Translations under genes and position numbers: made by a program | The notes under the pieces: generated by a model | The model's database searches: none | What the model saw: only the letters and a program-made list of their open reading frames with translations | What the model was told of the DNA's origin: nothing | DNA from: Kiritimatiellia bacterium | GTDB taxonomy: Bacteria; Verrucomicrobiota; Kiritimatiellia; RFP12; UBA1067 | Direction of reading: 5' to 3' | Assembly (NCBI GenBank): GCA_024405255.1 | Contig: JAKSOY010000102.1 | Coordinates: 1-15,284 of the forward strand | DNA: 15,284 nt | Shown here: positions 5,870-14,092 of the stretch, in pieces | How the letters are laid out: each line of letters opens with the position of its first letter | Numbering within the stretch: position 1 is the first letter of the stretch

Positions 5870-8499
5870 TTCTTCGACAGGGGCAGAGGCTTGTTGTAAC
5901 CGCCGCGACGCACCCAGCAGCTGTGGCATTCGCACGCATCGTCGCGTCCGCACGTTCCCTGGATATCCTGCGCGGGCAGAGGCTTGAGCGCCTTCTTGCA
6001 GAGTTCCAGCAGATGCGCGCGATCGGACGGCTTCGCCAGCCACAGAACACGGCTCTTCGTTTCGTCTCCACGGTTCACGAGCGCGTCAAACGGCTGGCCC
6101 GCAATCGTTTTGCCCAAGCACTTCTCCACGGCGGCGCGCAAGGCGGCCTCTCCCGACGGGTCGACCTCGCGGAACTCCGGCTGATTCCAGCTGTAGCCGT
6201 TATAGCAGACTTGCGGTACGTTGAAGTCCATCCACAGAATGAGCGTACGCCACTCGTCGCGCGAGAGCCACGGGCCATGTCCGTTCTGCAGGCGCTTCGT
6301 CAACGGACTCGCCGCCGCGTAGAAATCAAACGGATGCGCGATGTCGGCCGCCGGCAGATGGTCGCGGACGAGCGCGACCTGCCGATCTTTGCGCAGACGC
6401 TTCAAGCCTTCGAATCCAATGAAGTTCGGCGCCTTTCCGAGACCGTGGCACGAAATGCACTTGCGGTCGAAGATCGGCTGGATCGACCGCGTGTAGGAGA
6501 ACGGTCCATGATAGCCCAGGTCGATTTCCGGTTTGGGAATCGACACGGTACGCCCAGCCGGCAGACGCGTGACGCCGCGGCTGAGACGCTTGTCCTCATG
6601 ACATCCCGTACATCCCTGGATCTCGCCCTTCTGCGAATAGATGAAGCTGCGCATCGTCAACACGGCCATGCCGTTCGTATCGACTGCCTGCAGCTGGATC
6701 GGCAGGCCGGCGGGAATGCGGAACGCGGCCGAACCGTCCTTCGCCACGGGAACGACGCCGAGCGATTCCTTGTAGAGCGCCTGATCGACGGCCCCCCAGT
6801 GGCCAACCTTCGGACTCGGCGTATGGCGGCGCGGCGCGGGCTGATTGAAAATGCGATTGATGCGCAATCCGGCGATGCTGCCCTTGGGGATGTCCGCACG
6901 GCTGTCATAGCAGTTCTCGACATAGCACACGCCCCAGTCCGGCGCCGTCTCGCGCGGTGGCAGCTGCGAGGTGAGCGCCGGCGGCTTGGGACGCTTCACG
7001 AGCGGAATCGGATTGAACGTGCTGTGTTCCGGATCCTTGAAGATGAGTTCGCGGCCGCCCAGCGTATCGACAAGCCAGACGGAAGTCGAACCCGGTTTCG
7101 GCCACACGGTTCCACGGCGATTCTTCAGGACGCTTTCGTCCTCGCCGTTCAAGCAGTCCGTGTAGCTCGCGAAGAAGAGCGTATCGTTCACGGGCATCGG
7201 CGCCGTGTAGTACCCGGGGAACTTCCAGCCCTCGGCTTCGGGGAAGCAGATTTCCGGCGTCATGCGCGTGATCGGCTCAAGTCCGTCCTCGCCCTTGCGC
7301 GGATCGATCAGCACGAGCGAACCGCCCGTCACCATGTGGTGCGCACCCGCCGTGCAGACGATGAGCGGCGAACCCGGTACGCTCTTCGCTTCAGACGGCG
7401 TCACGAGACAACGCGAGTAGCTGCCGTAGACGTGCGCAACGGCCGTGCCGTCGGGGTGTGCGGTCCAAAGGGACTGCAACCAGGTCGAATCGCGGTCGAT
7501 GTAGTCCCAGCGCGTGTAGAGGATGCGTCCATCCGTCATCACGGAGGGCTCCCACTCGTTCGCCTCGCCAAACGTGTAGGGGCGGATATCCCGCACCGGT
7601 CCCGTTGCGCCAATCGGCGGCAGCTCGGCGCGATAGAGAAGGAAGCTCGGCGTGTAGCGTCCCCAGTGGCAGCGACCGAAACTCTGGCACCGCGTCGAGT
7701 TGAAAAGGATGCCGCCGTCGGGCAGATAGCACGGGTCGGCGTCTTCGATGACCGTCGTCTGCCGACCTTCCACCGTCGTCATCGGATCCCCCGGACATCC
7801 CGTCAGCTGACGCACCCAGCTGCCGTCGACCGCGCACTCGTAGAGGAAGTAGCGCAGGTGGATCTTGTTCATATCCGGCCACTTGCAGTTCGGGTAGATC
7901 GGCGGCACCTTGATCGTCTTGGGATCGACCGTCGCCTTGCGCGTGTGGTCGCAGAACGCGAAGAGGATGCGGTCGCCATCCCAATGCAGATCGGGATTGA
8001 ACACGCATCCGTACGGCAGCTTGCCTTCAAGCAGCACCTTCTTCGTGGGCTTCGTCTGCCAGTTTTCGATCACGACAAGTCCGGGTCCCGGCTGTGAGAG
8101 ACGCCCGAGATACTGGTCCACTTCGTGGTTGTACTCCGAATACGGAATCTCGCGCTGCACACCGAGAATCTTCGCGAACTGCAAGTCGGGATGCGCGAAG
8201 AGAATCCGCCGGCGCAAGGCGCGCACAGCGGCCTCGGTCGTCGCGCGCTCGGCGCGCGTCTGGGCCTTCCCGGCCCTCTGCTCGACCGCCGTGAGCTCCG
8301 CGGCAAAAACCTTCATCCGTTCCGCCGGAAGCGACTTCGCCACATAATCGTATGTACGCCGACACAGGGCCACCGCCTCTTCAAGCGTACGCGCGGGAGG
8401 CGGACAACGCCGATCGGCCGCACACTGCGCACCCCAAGCCCCACCCGGTACCGCAAATGCCGCCGCCAGCAAAGACGCGAAAAATACTTTCATTTTCAT
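5866..8499 (-). CDS. Secreted HzsA-like diheme protein (hydrazine synthase alpha-related)
   Basis: The 877-residue product has a signal peptide (MKMKVFFASLLAAAF, cleavage near AWGA at 24). Two c-type haem sites, CTGCH (630-634) and CISCH (681-685), fall in the C-terminal third. The central part has beta-propeller-like repeats (DGDRILFAF, DADPCYLPDGG, EWEPSVMTDGRILYTRWDY), the pattern seen in HzsA-related proteins, which are common in Planctomycetes and Verrucomicrobia. Real hydrazine synthase needs beta and gamma subunits, and none is present, so hydrazine synthesis is not implied. A coiled-coil-like charged segment spans about 55-100. The tail carries an extra cysteine cluster (C850, C856, C858, C861). 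Either of two Mets (8499 or 8493) could start it. Its stop overlaps the mutY start by 4 bp (ATGA), so the two are translationally coupled. The likely role is periplasmic electron transfer or an unknown redox step; the partner is unknown. Confidence 0.85.
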   Translation of the reverse strand: MKMKVFFASLLAAAFAVPGGAWGAQCAADRRCPPPARTLEEAVALCRRTYDYVAKSLPAERMKVFAAELTAVEQRAGKAQTRAERATTEAAVRALRRRILFAHPDLQFAKILGVQREIPYSEYNHEVDQYLGRLSQPGPGLVVIENWQTKPTKKVLLEGKLPYGCVFNPDLHWDGDRILFAFCDHTRKATVDPKTIKVPPIYPNCKWPDMNKIHLRYFLYECAVDGSWVRQLTGCPGDPMTTVEGRQTTVIEDADPCYLPDGGILFNSTRCQSFGRCHWGRYTPSFLLYRAELPPIGATGPVRDIRPYTFGEANEWEPSVMTDGRILYTRWDYIDRDSTWLQSLWTAHPDGTAVAHVYGSYSRCLVTPSEAKSVPGSPLIVCTAGAHHMVTGGSLVLIDPRKGEDGLEPITRMTPEICFPEAEGWKFPGYYTAPMPVNDTLFFASYTDCLNGEDESVLKNRRGTVWPKPGSTSVWLVDTLGGRELIFKDPEHSTFNPIPLVKRPKPPALTSQLPPRETAPDWGVCYVENCYDSRADIPKGSIAGLRINRIFNQPAPRRHTPSPKVGHWGAVDQALYKESLGVVPVAKDGSAAFRIPAGLPIQLQAVDTNGMAVLTMRSFIYSQKGEIQGCTGCHEDKRLSRGVTRLPAGRTVSIPKPEIDLGYHGPFSYTRSIQPIFDRKCISCHGLGKAPNFIGFEGLKRLRKDRQVALVRDHLPAADIAHPFDFYAAASPLTKRLQNGHGPWLSRDEWRTLILWMDFNVPQVCYNGYSWNQPEFREVDPSGEAALRAAVEKCLGKTIAGQPFDALVNRGDETKSRVLWLAKPSDRAHLLELCKKALKPLPAQDIQGTCGRDDACECHSCWVRRGGYNKPLPLSKK

Positions 8500-8505
8500 G
8501 CGTCT

Positions 8506-8534
8506 ATTTTATCAAAAGCAGCCGCCCGAGGCAA
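8506..8534 (-). promoter_or_regulatory. Candidate internal promoter for the HzsA-like gene and mutY
   Basis: On the minus strand, TTGCCT (8529-8534) and TAAAAT (8506-8511) are separated by 17 bp. The matches are 4 of 6 and 5 of 6 to sigma70 consensus. The predicted start, near 8499, coincides with the first ATG of the HzsA-like gene, so the message would be leaderless or nearly so. No Shine-Dalgarno sequence precedes that ATG, which agrees with this. The 41-bp gap is the widest among the first five genes of the cluster. Confidence 0.4.
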
Positions 8535-8540
8535 CATCTC

Positions 8541-10238
8541 TCACCACGAAGCGAGATTGGGCTGGGAGACGGTAGGCACGGGATAGGGCTGGTTGATGGC
8601 CGGTGCGGCGCCGAGACGTTCCGGGGTGACGGGCTTGAATGCGGGAGGCGGATTGTCCTTCGGCGCCCTCACCCAGGCGTTGCCGTTCGATTCGTCGCCC
8701 TTCCAATTCGCCGGCGGCACGATCCAGTTGTTCTCCTTCTCGAAACGACTCGGAAGGCTCGTACGTTTGAAATCCGGCGGACGCGCCAGAATGTTGTTGA
8801 TGAACACATAGCCGCCCGCCTTCACCGGCGCGAACTCGTGAGCGCGCACCGTGAGCGAATGCGGTTCGAAGAGCGGCGTTGAGCGCACCAGCTCGTCCTT
8901 GAGTTCAAAGCCGCCCCAGATGCGGTTGCCCACGAAGGCGATCCCCTGCGACCAGGCCCTCACCGAGCGACTTGAGAGAAATGCGTTCCCCTCCACCAGC
9001 ACCGGTCCGTACGACACTTCGACGAAAAGGTCATGGTCGTTGCACCACAACACGTTCTCCTTCACCCGCGCCCCCTGGGCCATCCAGTCGAGCCAGATGC
9101 CGCCTCCCGACCCGCAGTGATGGATGTGGTTGCGCGCGATGACGCTGTCGACGGACCCCAAAAACTTGATACCGCCGTTGTCCGAGCCGCTATACGGTTG
9201 CTTCCAATTGCAGTACGACACCCAACAATCTTCGACCACCGCGAAGTTGCAGCCGAGCGCCCCGTGGATACCGCACTCGGCGCAGTCGGTGATCGTGCAG
9301 CGACGGATCGTGTGGTGGCCGGTGCGCGCCATGCCGCGCGCTTCGGCGCGCTTGATGGTTTTCACGAACGCCGGTGCCGTTTCGGGTTCGGCGTTGTCCC
9401 ATTCGTCGCCATGCTTGCCGAGCGAAATGCCGTCGGCCGACGAACCGGAGACGGTACAATCCTCGATCACCCAACCGCGGCTCCAATGCGTACCGACTAC
9501 GCCCACCTGCTGGGCCGAGGCCGAACCCCAGGTCGGCCCCGCATTCACGAACGAGAGGCCGCGCAGCGTCTGGTAGTCGCGGAACTCGACGAGCGGATAG
9601 AAACACGCAGGACGCACGACGAGTTCGGGCACGGCGACGGACGGATCCTGCGCGAAGCGGGCGACGACCGTTCCGGAGACCGGTCCCGCAAGGAGCGCCG
9701 CATGGCCGACCTTCAGCACCGCGGCAAGTCCCTCCTTCGCCACGAACGCCGCGCGGTCATGGAGCACAAGCCGCTGCCCGGATTGAATGAGGCGCGTGCG
9801 CAGCACCGGACGCTTCGCGCGATACCACATGCCGCAGAGCGCGTCCGTAAACGGATTGAAGCCGCCGAACGTGTCGTAGGCAAGACGCACCTCCCAGAGT
9901 CCGTCCGCCCGCTTCGTCCAACCGCGCACTTCGTCCGCGCCCGTAATCACCACCTTCTCGCCCGGCGCGGCGCGATAGACGATCGGCGCGCCCTCTCGCC
10001 CTGCCTGCGCAGGCTTCACCCATTCGCGATAGACGCCCCCATGAATCGTCACCACGTCGCCAGCCGCCGCCACACGCGCCGCCCGCTGAATCGTCCGCCA
10101 CGGCTTGGCCGCACTCCCCGCCGCACCGTCATCGCCCTGTGGAGAGACATGGAACTCCGCAGCCCCCGCAGACAGGCCGAGAATCGCCAGAGTCGCAACA
10201 AGTCCCCGAACCGTTTTCGTGAGCGGAAGTCCGTCCAT
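8541..10238 (-). CDS. Secreted right-handed parallel beta-helix protein, probable carbohydrate-active enzyme
   Basis: This encodes 565 residues with a signal peptide (hydrophobic about 11-24, cleavage near AGA at 26). FHVSPQGDDG...KPWRTIQRAA and GDVVTIHGGVYREWV (60-74) form the typical N-terminal cap of secreted beta-helix enzymes. The coil repeats run from about 220 to 440, with short turns such as VIEDCTVSG, TIRRCTITDCAECGIHG, VVEDCWVSY, VIARNHIHHCGSGGGIWLDW and VKENVLWCND. This architecture is shared by pectate lyases and by beta-helix glycoside hydrolases such as GH120 and GH141. I cannot assign a family or substrate. D269, D353 and D384 on the coils are candidate active-site or metal residues, which is inference only. 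The start is supported by AGAGGA 7 nt upstream. It follows the DUF4091 gene by 14 bp and is clearly in the same transcript. Confidence 0.85.
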   Translation of the reverse strand: MDGLPLTKTVRGLVATLAILGLSAGAAEFHVSPQGDDGAAGSAAKPWRTIQRAARVAAAGDVVTIHGGVYREWVKPAQAGREGAPIVYRAAPGEKVVITGADEVRGWTKRADGLWEVRLAYDTFGGFNPFTDALCGMWYRAKRPVLRTRLIQSGQRLVLHDRAAFVAKEGLAAVLKVGHAALLAGPVSGTVVARFAQDPSVAVPELVVRPACFYPLVEFRDYQTLRGLSFVNAGPTWGSASAQQVGVVGTHWSRGWVIEDCTVSGSSADGISLGKHGDEWDNAEPETAPAFVKTIKRAEARGMARTGHHTIRRCTITDCAECGIHGALGCNFAVVEDCWVSYCNWKQPYSGSDNGGIKFLGSVDSVIARNHIHHCGSGGGIWLDWMAQGARVKENVLWCNDHDLFVEVSYGPVLVEGNAFLSSRSVRAWSQGIAFVGNRIWGGFELKDELVRSTPLFEPHSLTVRAHEFAPVKAGGYVFINNILARPPDFKRTSLPSRFEKENNWIVPPANWKGDESNGNAWVRAPKDNPPPAFKPVTPERLGAAPAINQPYPVPTVSQPNLASW

Positions 10239-10252
10239 TCTCTCGTCCTCTT

Positions 10253-12637
10253 TTACTTCTTCTGCTCGATGAGGTCGGCCATCGCGTTACGCCAGGCGAG
10301 AAGCTTCTCGGGGACGTCCGTATAGTTGGACATCGTATCCGTCACGTCCTTCGGAACCGCGAGGAGACGGCGGGCTTCCTTTGCCCAGGCGCTGTTGGGA
10401 TCGGGACAGGCCTTCAGGCGACGCTCGAGTTCAAGCGCGTAGGCATAGTCTTCGAGACCGTCGCGGAAGTTTTCGAGACGCTGCGTCGCCAGCGGCATGC
10501 CGTCAGGTCCGCAGCACGTCCAACTGCCGTCACCATGGAACGTCGTCCAGCTGCGCGCCGTCCAGTCGGTGAAGGCGCTCGTGCCCTGAATCACATTTGC
10601 ACCGTTCCAAATCGCAATCGCGTAGTAGAGGAAGCCGTCCGGACGCATCCGCGTGGTTTGCGCACCCATCAGCAGGCGCCCTTCAATCGCGGCATGCTCG
10701 ATGAACATGTTCGCGAACGGCGTCCGGGGGCCACAGCAGATGTACCACCACACCTGACGCCCCTGCTGGCGCGCGACAGCGGCCTTGGCGGCATCGAACC
10801 GGGGCGTGAGCGGACAGAACCAGTCCATACACGCCAGAGACGTATTCACGCCGAACTCGTGGTCGTAGGCGGTCGTGAAGATCGGCACCCCGGGGAATTC
10901 CTCCTTGAGGATCTTCACCGCACGCTGCACCTGGTCGTGCGTATCTTTCGGCGCTTCATCGCACCCGTAGATGAAGGCGCGGTCGAGGATGCCGTTGCGC
11001 TTCGCGAACTCGTAGGTCGAGCGCAAGCGCGGCAAATGGCTCGCCCGCCACTGGGCCTCCGCCTGCGGTCCCTTGCCGAGGACGCTCCAATAGCCGAGAT
11101 TGAAAAAGCCGAGACGTCCCTGCTCCTTCAACCGCAGCAGCATATCGGGATAGAACGCCCCCGCCGTCGCCTTCCCCGTGGACGGGTCGACCGACGAGTG
11201 GTGATAGATGCTATCCATCGGGATGTAGTAGTCGGCCAGGAAATCGCACCATGCGGTCCGCTTCGTCTGCCACAGATTGATCGGCGATTTGGGATCGGCG
11301 CGGCGCAGCTTCGACTCTTCAATCTCCGCCGGCGTCGCAAACTGCATGCTATAGCCCGGACTGAACGAAATCGCGAGCGGAAGCGGACTCTTCTTCGGCA
11401 CGGCGAAATCATTGACGCGCACCGTGAACGGGAAGGAATACGACCCCTGCTTCGCCGACACCGTAAGCGTACCGGCATAGGTGCCGGCAGGCTGGTTTTC
11501 AGGACACGTCACGCGCACCCAGAAGCTCTGCGCGTCGCGTCCCTTGACATCCGTCGTCGAAAGGTAGTCGAGGATCGGATCGGGCCACCAGCCGAGTTCA
11601 GGCACCTTCGTCTTGCGCACGTAGCCGACGGCGTTCGTCGACGGCGCCTGGTAGCCAATACGATAGGGCGGCAGTTTCTTCGTGAGCACATAGCCCGTCA
11701 CAGCGCATTTCACATTCGCCGCGGCAAAGACCGTTCCATCCGCGCGCTTCAAGTCGCCACAGGTGACACGCACCTGCGAAAGGTCCTGCTCACCCGCCTG
11801 CACAATGACCTGGAAGCTTTCCTTTTCAACCCGTGCCAGACGAACCGCAGCCGCCCGCGCGGGCTCGATCGCATAATCGCTGCGCGGACGCACCTTCAGC
11901 ATCGACGACGCGAGACCGACGCTCATCTTCGTCGTATCCTGCCCCGCGCGCGCACAGGCCTCGCGCAGACGCCAATAGCTTTCCTGATGTCCACGTTCCT
12001 CGCGGATCTCCGCCGCTTCCTTCTCGGCGGAAACGATGCGCTTTTCCATCAGCGGCAGCAGATCGCGGGCAAATCCCTCGCCATACGGAACCGGCGGCTG
12101 CTCGCCCTTCTCCAGCAGCGTCACGCGATCGAGGTAGACATTGAACGTCTTCGGATGGGTCGTAAAGAAATGCACGCGCACGATATTCGTGGGATTCGCC
12201 GTCGCGGGCCAGTTTTTCAACGGCACCACGAATTGCTTGTAGCCGTGCGAGGGCAGCAGCGTCGTCTGGTAGAGACCGCCTTGAATGCGGCCCTCCGGAC
12301 CGGCCAGGAAGGTGCTGAACGGGTCGCCTCCTTCGCCGAGGTTGACAAGGTCCACGCACAGACGATCGTATTTCGTCCAATCCGTCACAGGCGAATTCAA
12401 GGTAAAGCTCGGCCATTCATTCAGTCCGACACGCCACGGGGTACAGACCCAATGGAGGGCATTCGTCCCGTGCGACGCAAAACGGCTTTCAATTGAAAAA
12501 GTCCGGCTCGCATCCGATGAGATCGGACCCGCCTTGATTTCGGCAGGCGTTTCAAAGTCAAAGAGCGTCACCGCGCCCTGCGCCACACCGGCCACAGCAA
12601 CAGCCAGTACAAACGACGGAAGGAATGTTTTTTTCAT
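10253..12637 (-). CDS. Secreted DUF4091 protein, GH123-like
   Basis: The 794-residue product has a signal peptide (cleavage near AQG at 21). Residues about 22-176 look like a carbohydrate-binding beta-sandwich (LFDFET at the start, VYLDRVTLL at the end). A charged helical linker (about 190-232) follows. Residues about 240-412 form a second beta-sandwich containing NQPAGTYAGTLTVSA, and 418-735 form the catalytic-type barrel ending in DUF4091 (PF13320), with ATQRLENFRDGLEDYAYALE at 717-736. YGCDEAPKDTHDQV contains adjacent D560-E561. GH123 N-acetylgalactosaminidases use an adjacent Asp-Glu pair in a substrate-assisted mechanism, and the DUF4091 family is related to GH123. N-acetylhexosaminidase action is therefore plausible but unproven. 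No Shine-Dalgarno is visible before the ATG, unlike the neighbouring genes. It starts 12 bp after the DUF1549/1553 gene. Confidence 0.85.
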   Translation of the reverse strand: MKKTFLPSFVLAVAVAGVAQGAVTLFDFETPAEIKAGPISSDASRTFSIESRFASHGTNALHWVCTPWRVGLNEWPSFTLNSPVTDWTKYDRLCVDLVNLGEGGDPFSTFLAGPEGRIQGGLYQTTLLPSHGYKQFVVPLKNWPATANPTNIVRVHFFTTHPKTFNVYLDRVTLLEKGEQPPVPYGEGFARDLLPLMEKRIVSAEKEAAEIREERGHQESYWRLREACARAGQDTTKMSVGLASSMLKVRPRSDYAIEPARAAAVRLARVEKESFQVIVQAGEQDLSQVRVTCGDLKRADGTVFAAANVKCAVTGYVLTKKLPPYRIGYQAPSTNAVGYVRKTKVPELGWWPDPILDYLSTTDVKGRDAQSFWVRVTCPENQPAGTYAGTLTVSAKQGSYSFPFTVRVNDFAVPKKSPLPLAISFSPGYSMQFATPAEIEESKLRRADPKSPINLWQTKRTAWCDFLADYYIPMDSIYHHSSVDPSTGKATAGAFYPDMLLRLKEQGRLGFFNLGYWSVLGKGPQAEAQWRASHLPRLRSTYEFAKRNGILDRAFIYGCDEAPKDTHDQVQRAVKILKEEFPGVPIFTTAYDHEFGVNTSLACMDWFCPLTPRFDAAKAAVARQQGRQVWWYICCGPRTPFANMFIEHAAIEGRLLMGAQTTRMRPDGFLYYAIAIWNGANVIQGTSAFTDWTARSWTTFHGDGSWTCCGPDGMPLATQRLENFRDGLEDYAYALELERRLKACPDPNSAWAKEARRLLAVPKDVTDTMSNYTDVPEKLLAWRNAMADLIEQKK

Positions 12638-12649
12638 AGCTGATTTGAT

Positions 12650-14077
12650 TTAGTGCTGGAAAAGAAATTCACGGGAATTGATCAGCGCCCAGGCGAGGTC
12701 GCGCGGGAAACGCCAGCGTTCGCGCGGATTCGCGAGCTTGGCCTGCCGCGCCAGCAGGCTTGCACGTTCAGCCCGGCGGGGCGGACGCGCCAAGATGCGC
12801 CAGTAGAGGTCGTCGATGATCGCCGGCATCTTCTGCTTGCGATAGTTTTTGTTGTCCACGAGGCGCCCGAGATTCGAGAACAGCCACCCCGAATTGAAAA
12901 GGTAGAGCCGCTGCTTGGCCGTCACCTCGTTATGCCGTTCGGAGAGAAGTCCCGAATCGCGCGCCGGACGGCCAAAGAGCAACAAGAACGCATTGGAGAT
13001 CGAACCGTCTTCAATGAGGATGCTCGGACGGTCCTTCGGAAGGAATGTAAAGGGTTCCGGTGCAATCGACTGATAGGCACGCGGCGTGTAGGTGAACTGA
13101 TGGATGGCGTCGTCGAGGATCTCGGCATCCAGTCGGCGCACGGGGAATCCGCCCGTCACCGACCCGCGGCTATACGCGCGCGACATCACAATGGCCCGCA
13201 CGAGCGGACGCAACCGGAAGCCGTTCTTGACAAAAATCTTCACGTGTTCGGGATCGGCCTCCGTACGGCCGAGCAACCACCAGTCCACGCGCTTCACGAA
13301 CGCCGTGGCGAATGCATTCCTCCACTCGCCGAAAAGACGCTTCACAAATGCCGCGCGACGATCGGGTCCTTCGACCTGGACGATTTCTTCCTTCCACTCG
13401 CGCGTGTTCTTGATGCGCACGCAGGCGAAGTAGCTGGCCAGTTCCTTCTGGCGTGCGGCCGGAACCTCCTGCCACTGCCAGCCGAGGAACGTGAGCGCGG
13501 CGACTTCGGCGAACCCTTCCGGCGTCCGGCGCGCCGTCGCGCGCAGGAAGTTCACCTCGGCATCGCGGAAGTCGCTCCCGGTCGCCAGCAGAAGCGACCG
13601 CGCGAATTGCGTCCACGGTTCGTCCTTCTGCACAAACGCGCGGATGCGGCGATGATACACGTAGACCGCATTCGGCCAGAGGTTGATGGGGAACTCGCTC
13701 TTCACGCGCAGGATATCGCAGAAATGCATCGACCAGTAGTCGGCAAAACCATCGGATGACAAGAGCTTGTCGACGAACGCCGCGCGGTTTTTCAGCGCGG
13801 CGCCAAAGCCGAGAGCCTCGGCCTTCGAGGGAATGCGCCCCAGAAGGTCGAGCACCAGGCGGCGGCCGAGGACATTCGCGGTGGCCTGTCCATCCGCCGT
13901 TTCAAAAGTCGGCGGTTCGGGCGGCAACGGGGCGGGCTTTTTCGGCGCCGGCTTTTGGGACGGCACGGGGGCCTTCGCCGGAGCGGGCTTCTTCGCCGGC
14001 GCTTCCAGCGCCGCGAGGGCGGACGTTCCTGCGAATGCCGCCGTACTACCTAGAAAGACTCGCCTCGTCACGCTCAT
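12650..14077 (-). CDS. Compact Tat-exported DUF1549/DUF1553 protein
   Basis: The 475-residue product opens with SVTRRVFLGSTAAF, a twin-arginine signal, so it is probably exported folded. A Pro/Ala/Lys-rich linker covers about 27-56. DUF1549 (PF07583) runs from about 65 to 200, with RRLVLDLLGRIPS, the DKLLSSDGFADYW motif and QKDEPWTQFARSLL. DUF1553 (PF07587) covers about 260-475: RRLDAEILDDAIHQFT, EDGSISNAFLLLFGRP and the typical end DLAWALINSREFLFQH. These domains are widespread in Planctomycetes and Verrucomicrobia and their biochemical role is unknown. Two things are odd. It lacks the N-terminal cytochrome-like domain usually joined to this pair, and the usual DUF1501 partner gene is absent. 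The start is supported by a strong GAGGAGG at 14084-14090. The gap from galM is 15 bp. Confidence 0.85.
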   Translation of the reverse strand: MSVTRRVFLGSTAAFAGTSALAALEAPAKKPAPAKAPVPSQKPAPKKPAPLPPEPPTFETADGQATANVLGRRLVLDLLGRIPSKAEALGFGAALKNRAAFVDKLLSSDGFADYWSMHFCDILRVKSEFPINLWPNAVYVYHRRIRAFVQKDEPWTQFARSLLLATGSDFRDAEVNFLRATARRTPEGFAEVAALTFLGWQWQEVPAARQKELASYFACVRIKNTREWKEEIVQVEGPDRRAAFVKRLFGEWRNAFATAFVKRVDWWLLGRTEADPEHVKIFVKNGFRLRPLVRAIVMSRAYSRGSVTGGFPVRRLDAEILDDAIHQFTYTPRAYQSIAPEPFTFLPKDRPSILIEDGSISNAFLLLFGRPARDSGLLSERHNEVTAKQRLYLFNSGWLFSNLGRLVDNKNYRKQKMPAIIDDLYWRILARPPRRAERASLLARQAKLANPRERWRFPRDLAWALINSREFLFQH

Positions 14078-14092
14078 ACCGCGCCTCCTCGT

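Noticed and set aside
5923..8097. 724-codon plus-strand open frame across the HzsA-like gene
   Set aside because: It is Arg-rich and low in recognisable structure, and lies opposite a protein with CxxCH motifs and a signal peptide. It is a GC-driven shadow.
5866..8499. Hydrazine synthase (anammox) function
   Set aside because: Only the alpha-like chain is present, with no beta or gamma subunits and no nitrogen-metabolism genes. HzsA-related proteins occur widely in non-anammox bacteria.
8514..8534. GC-rich run followed by TTTT after the beta-helix gene, considered as a terminator
   Set aside because: The best stem is only 3 bp, which is too weak. The same bases fit better as the spacer and -35 of a candidate promoter.
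10535..12496. 653-codon plus-strand open frame across the DUF4091 gene
   Set aside because: It has the same Arg/His-rich shadow composition. The minus strand carries DUF4091 motifs and correct operon spacing.
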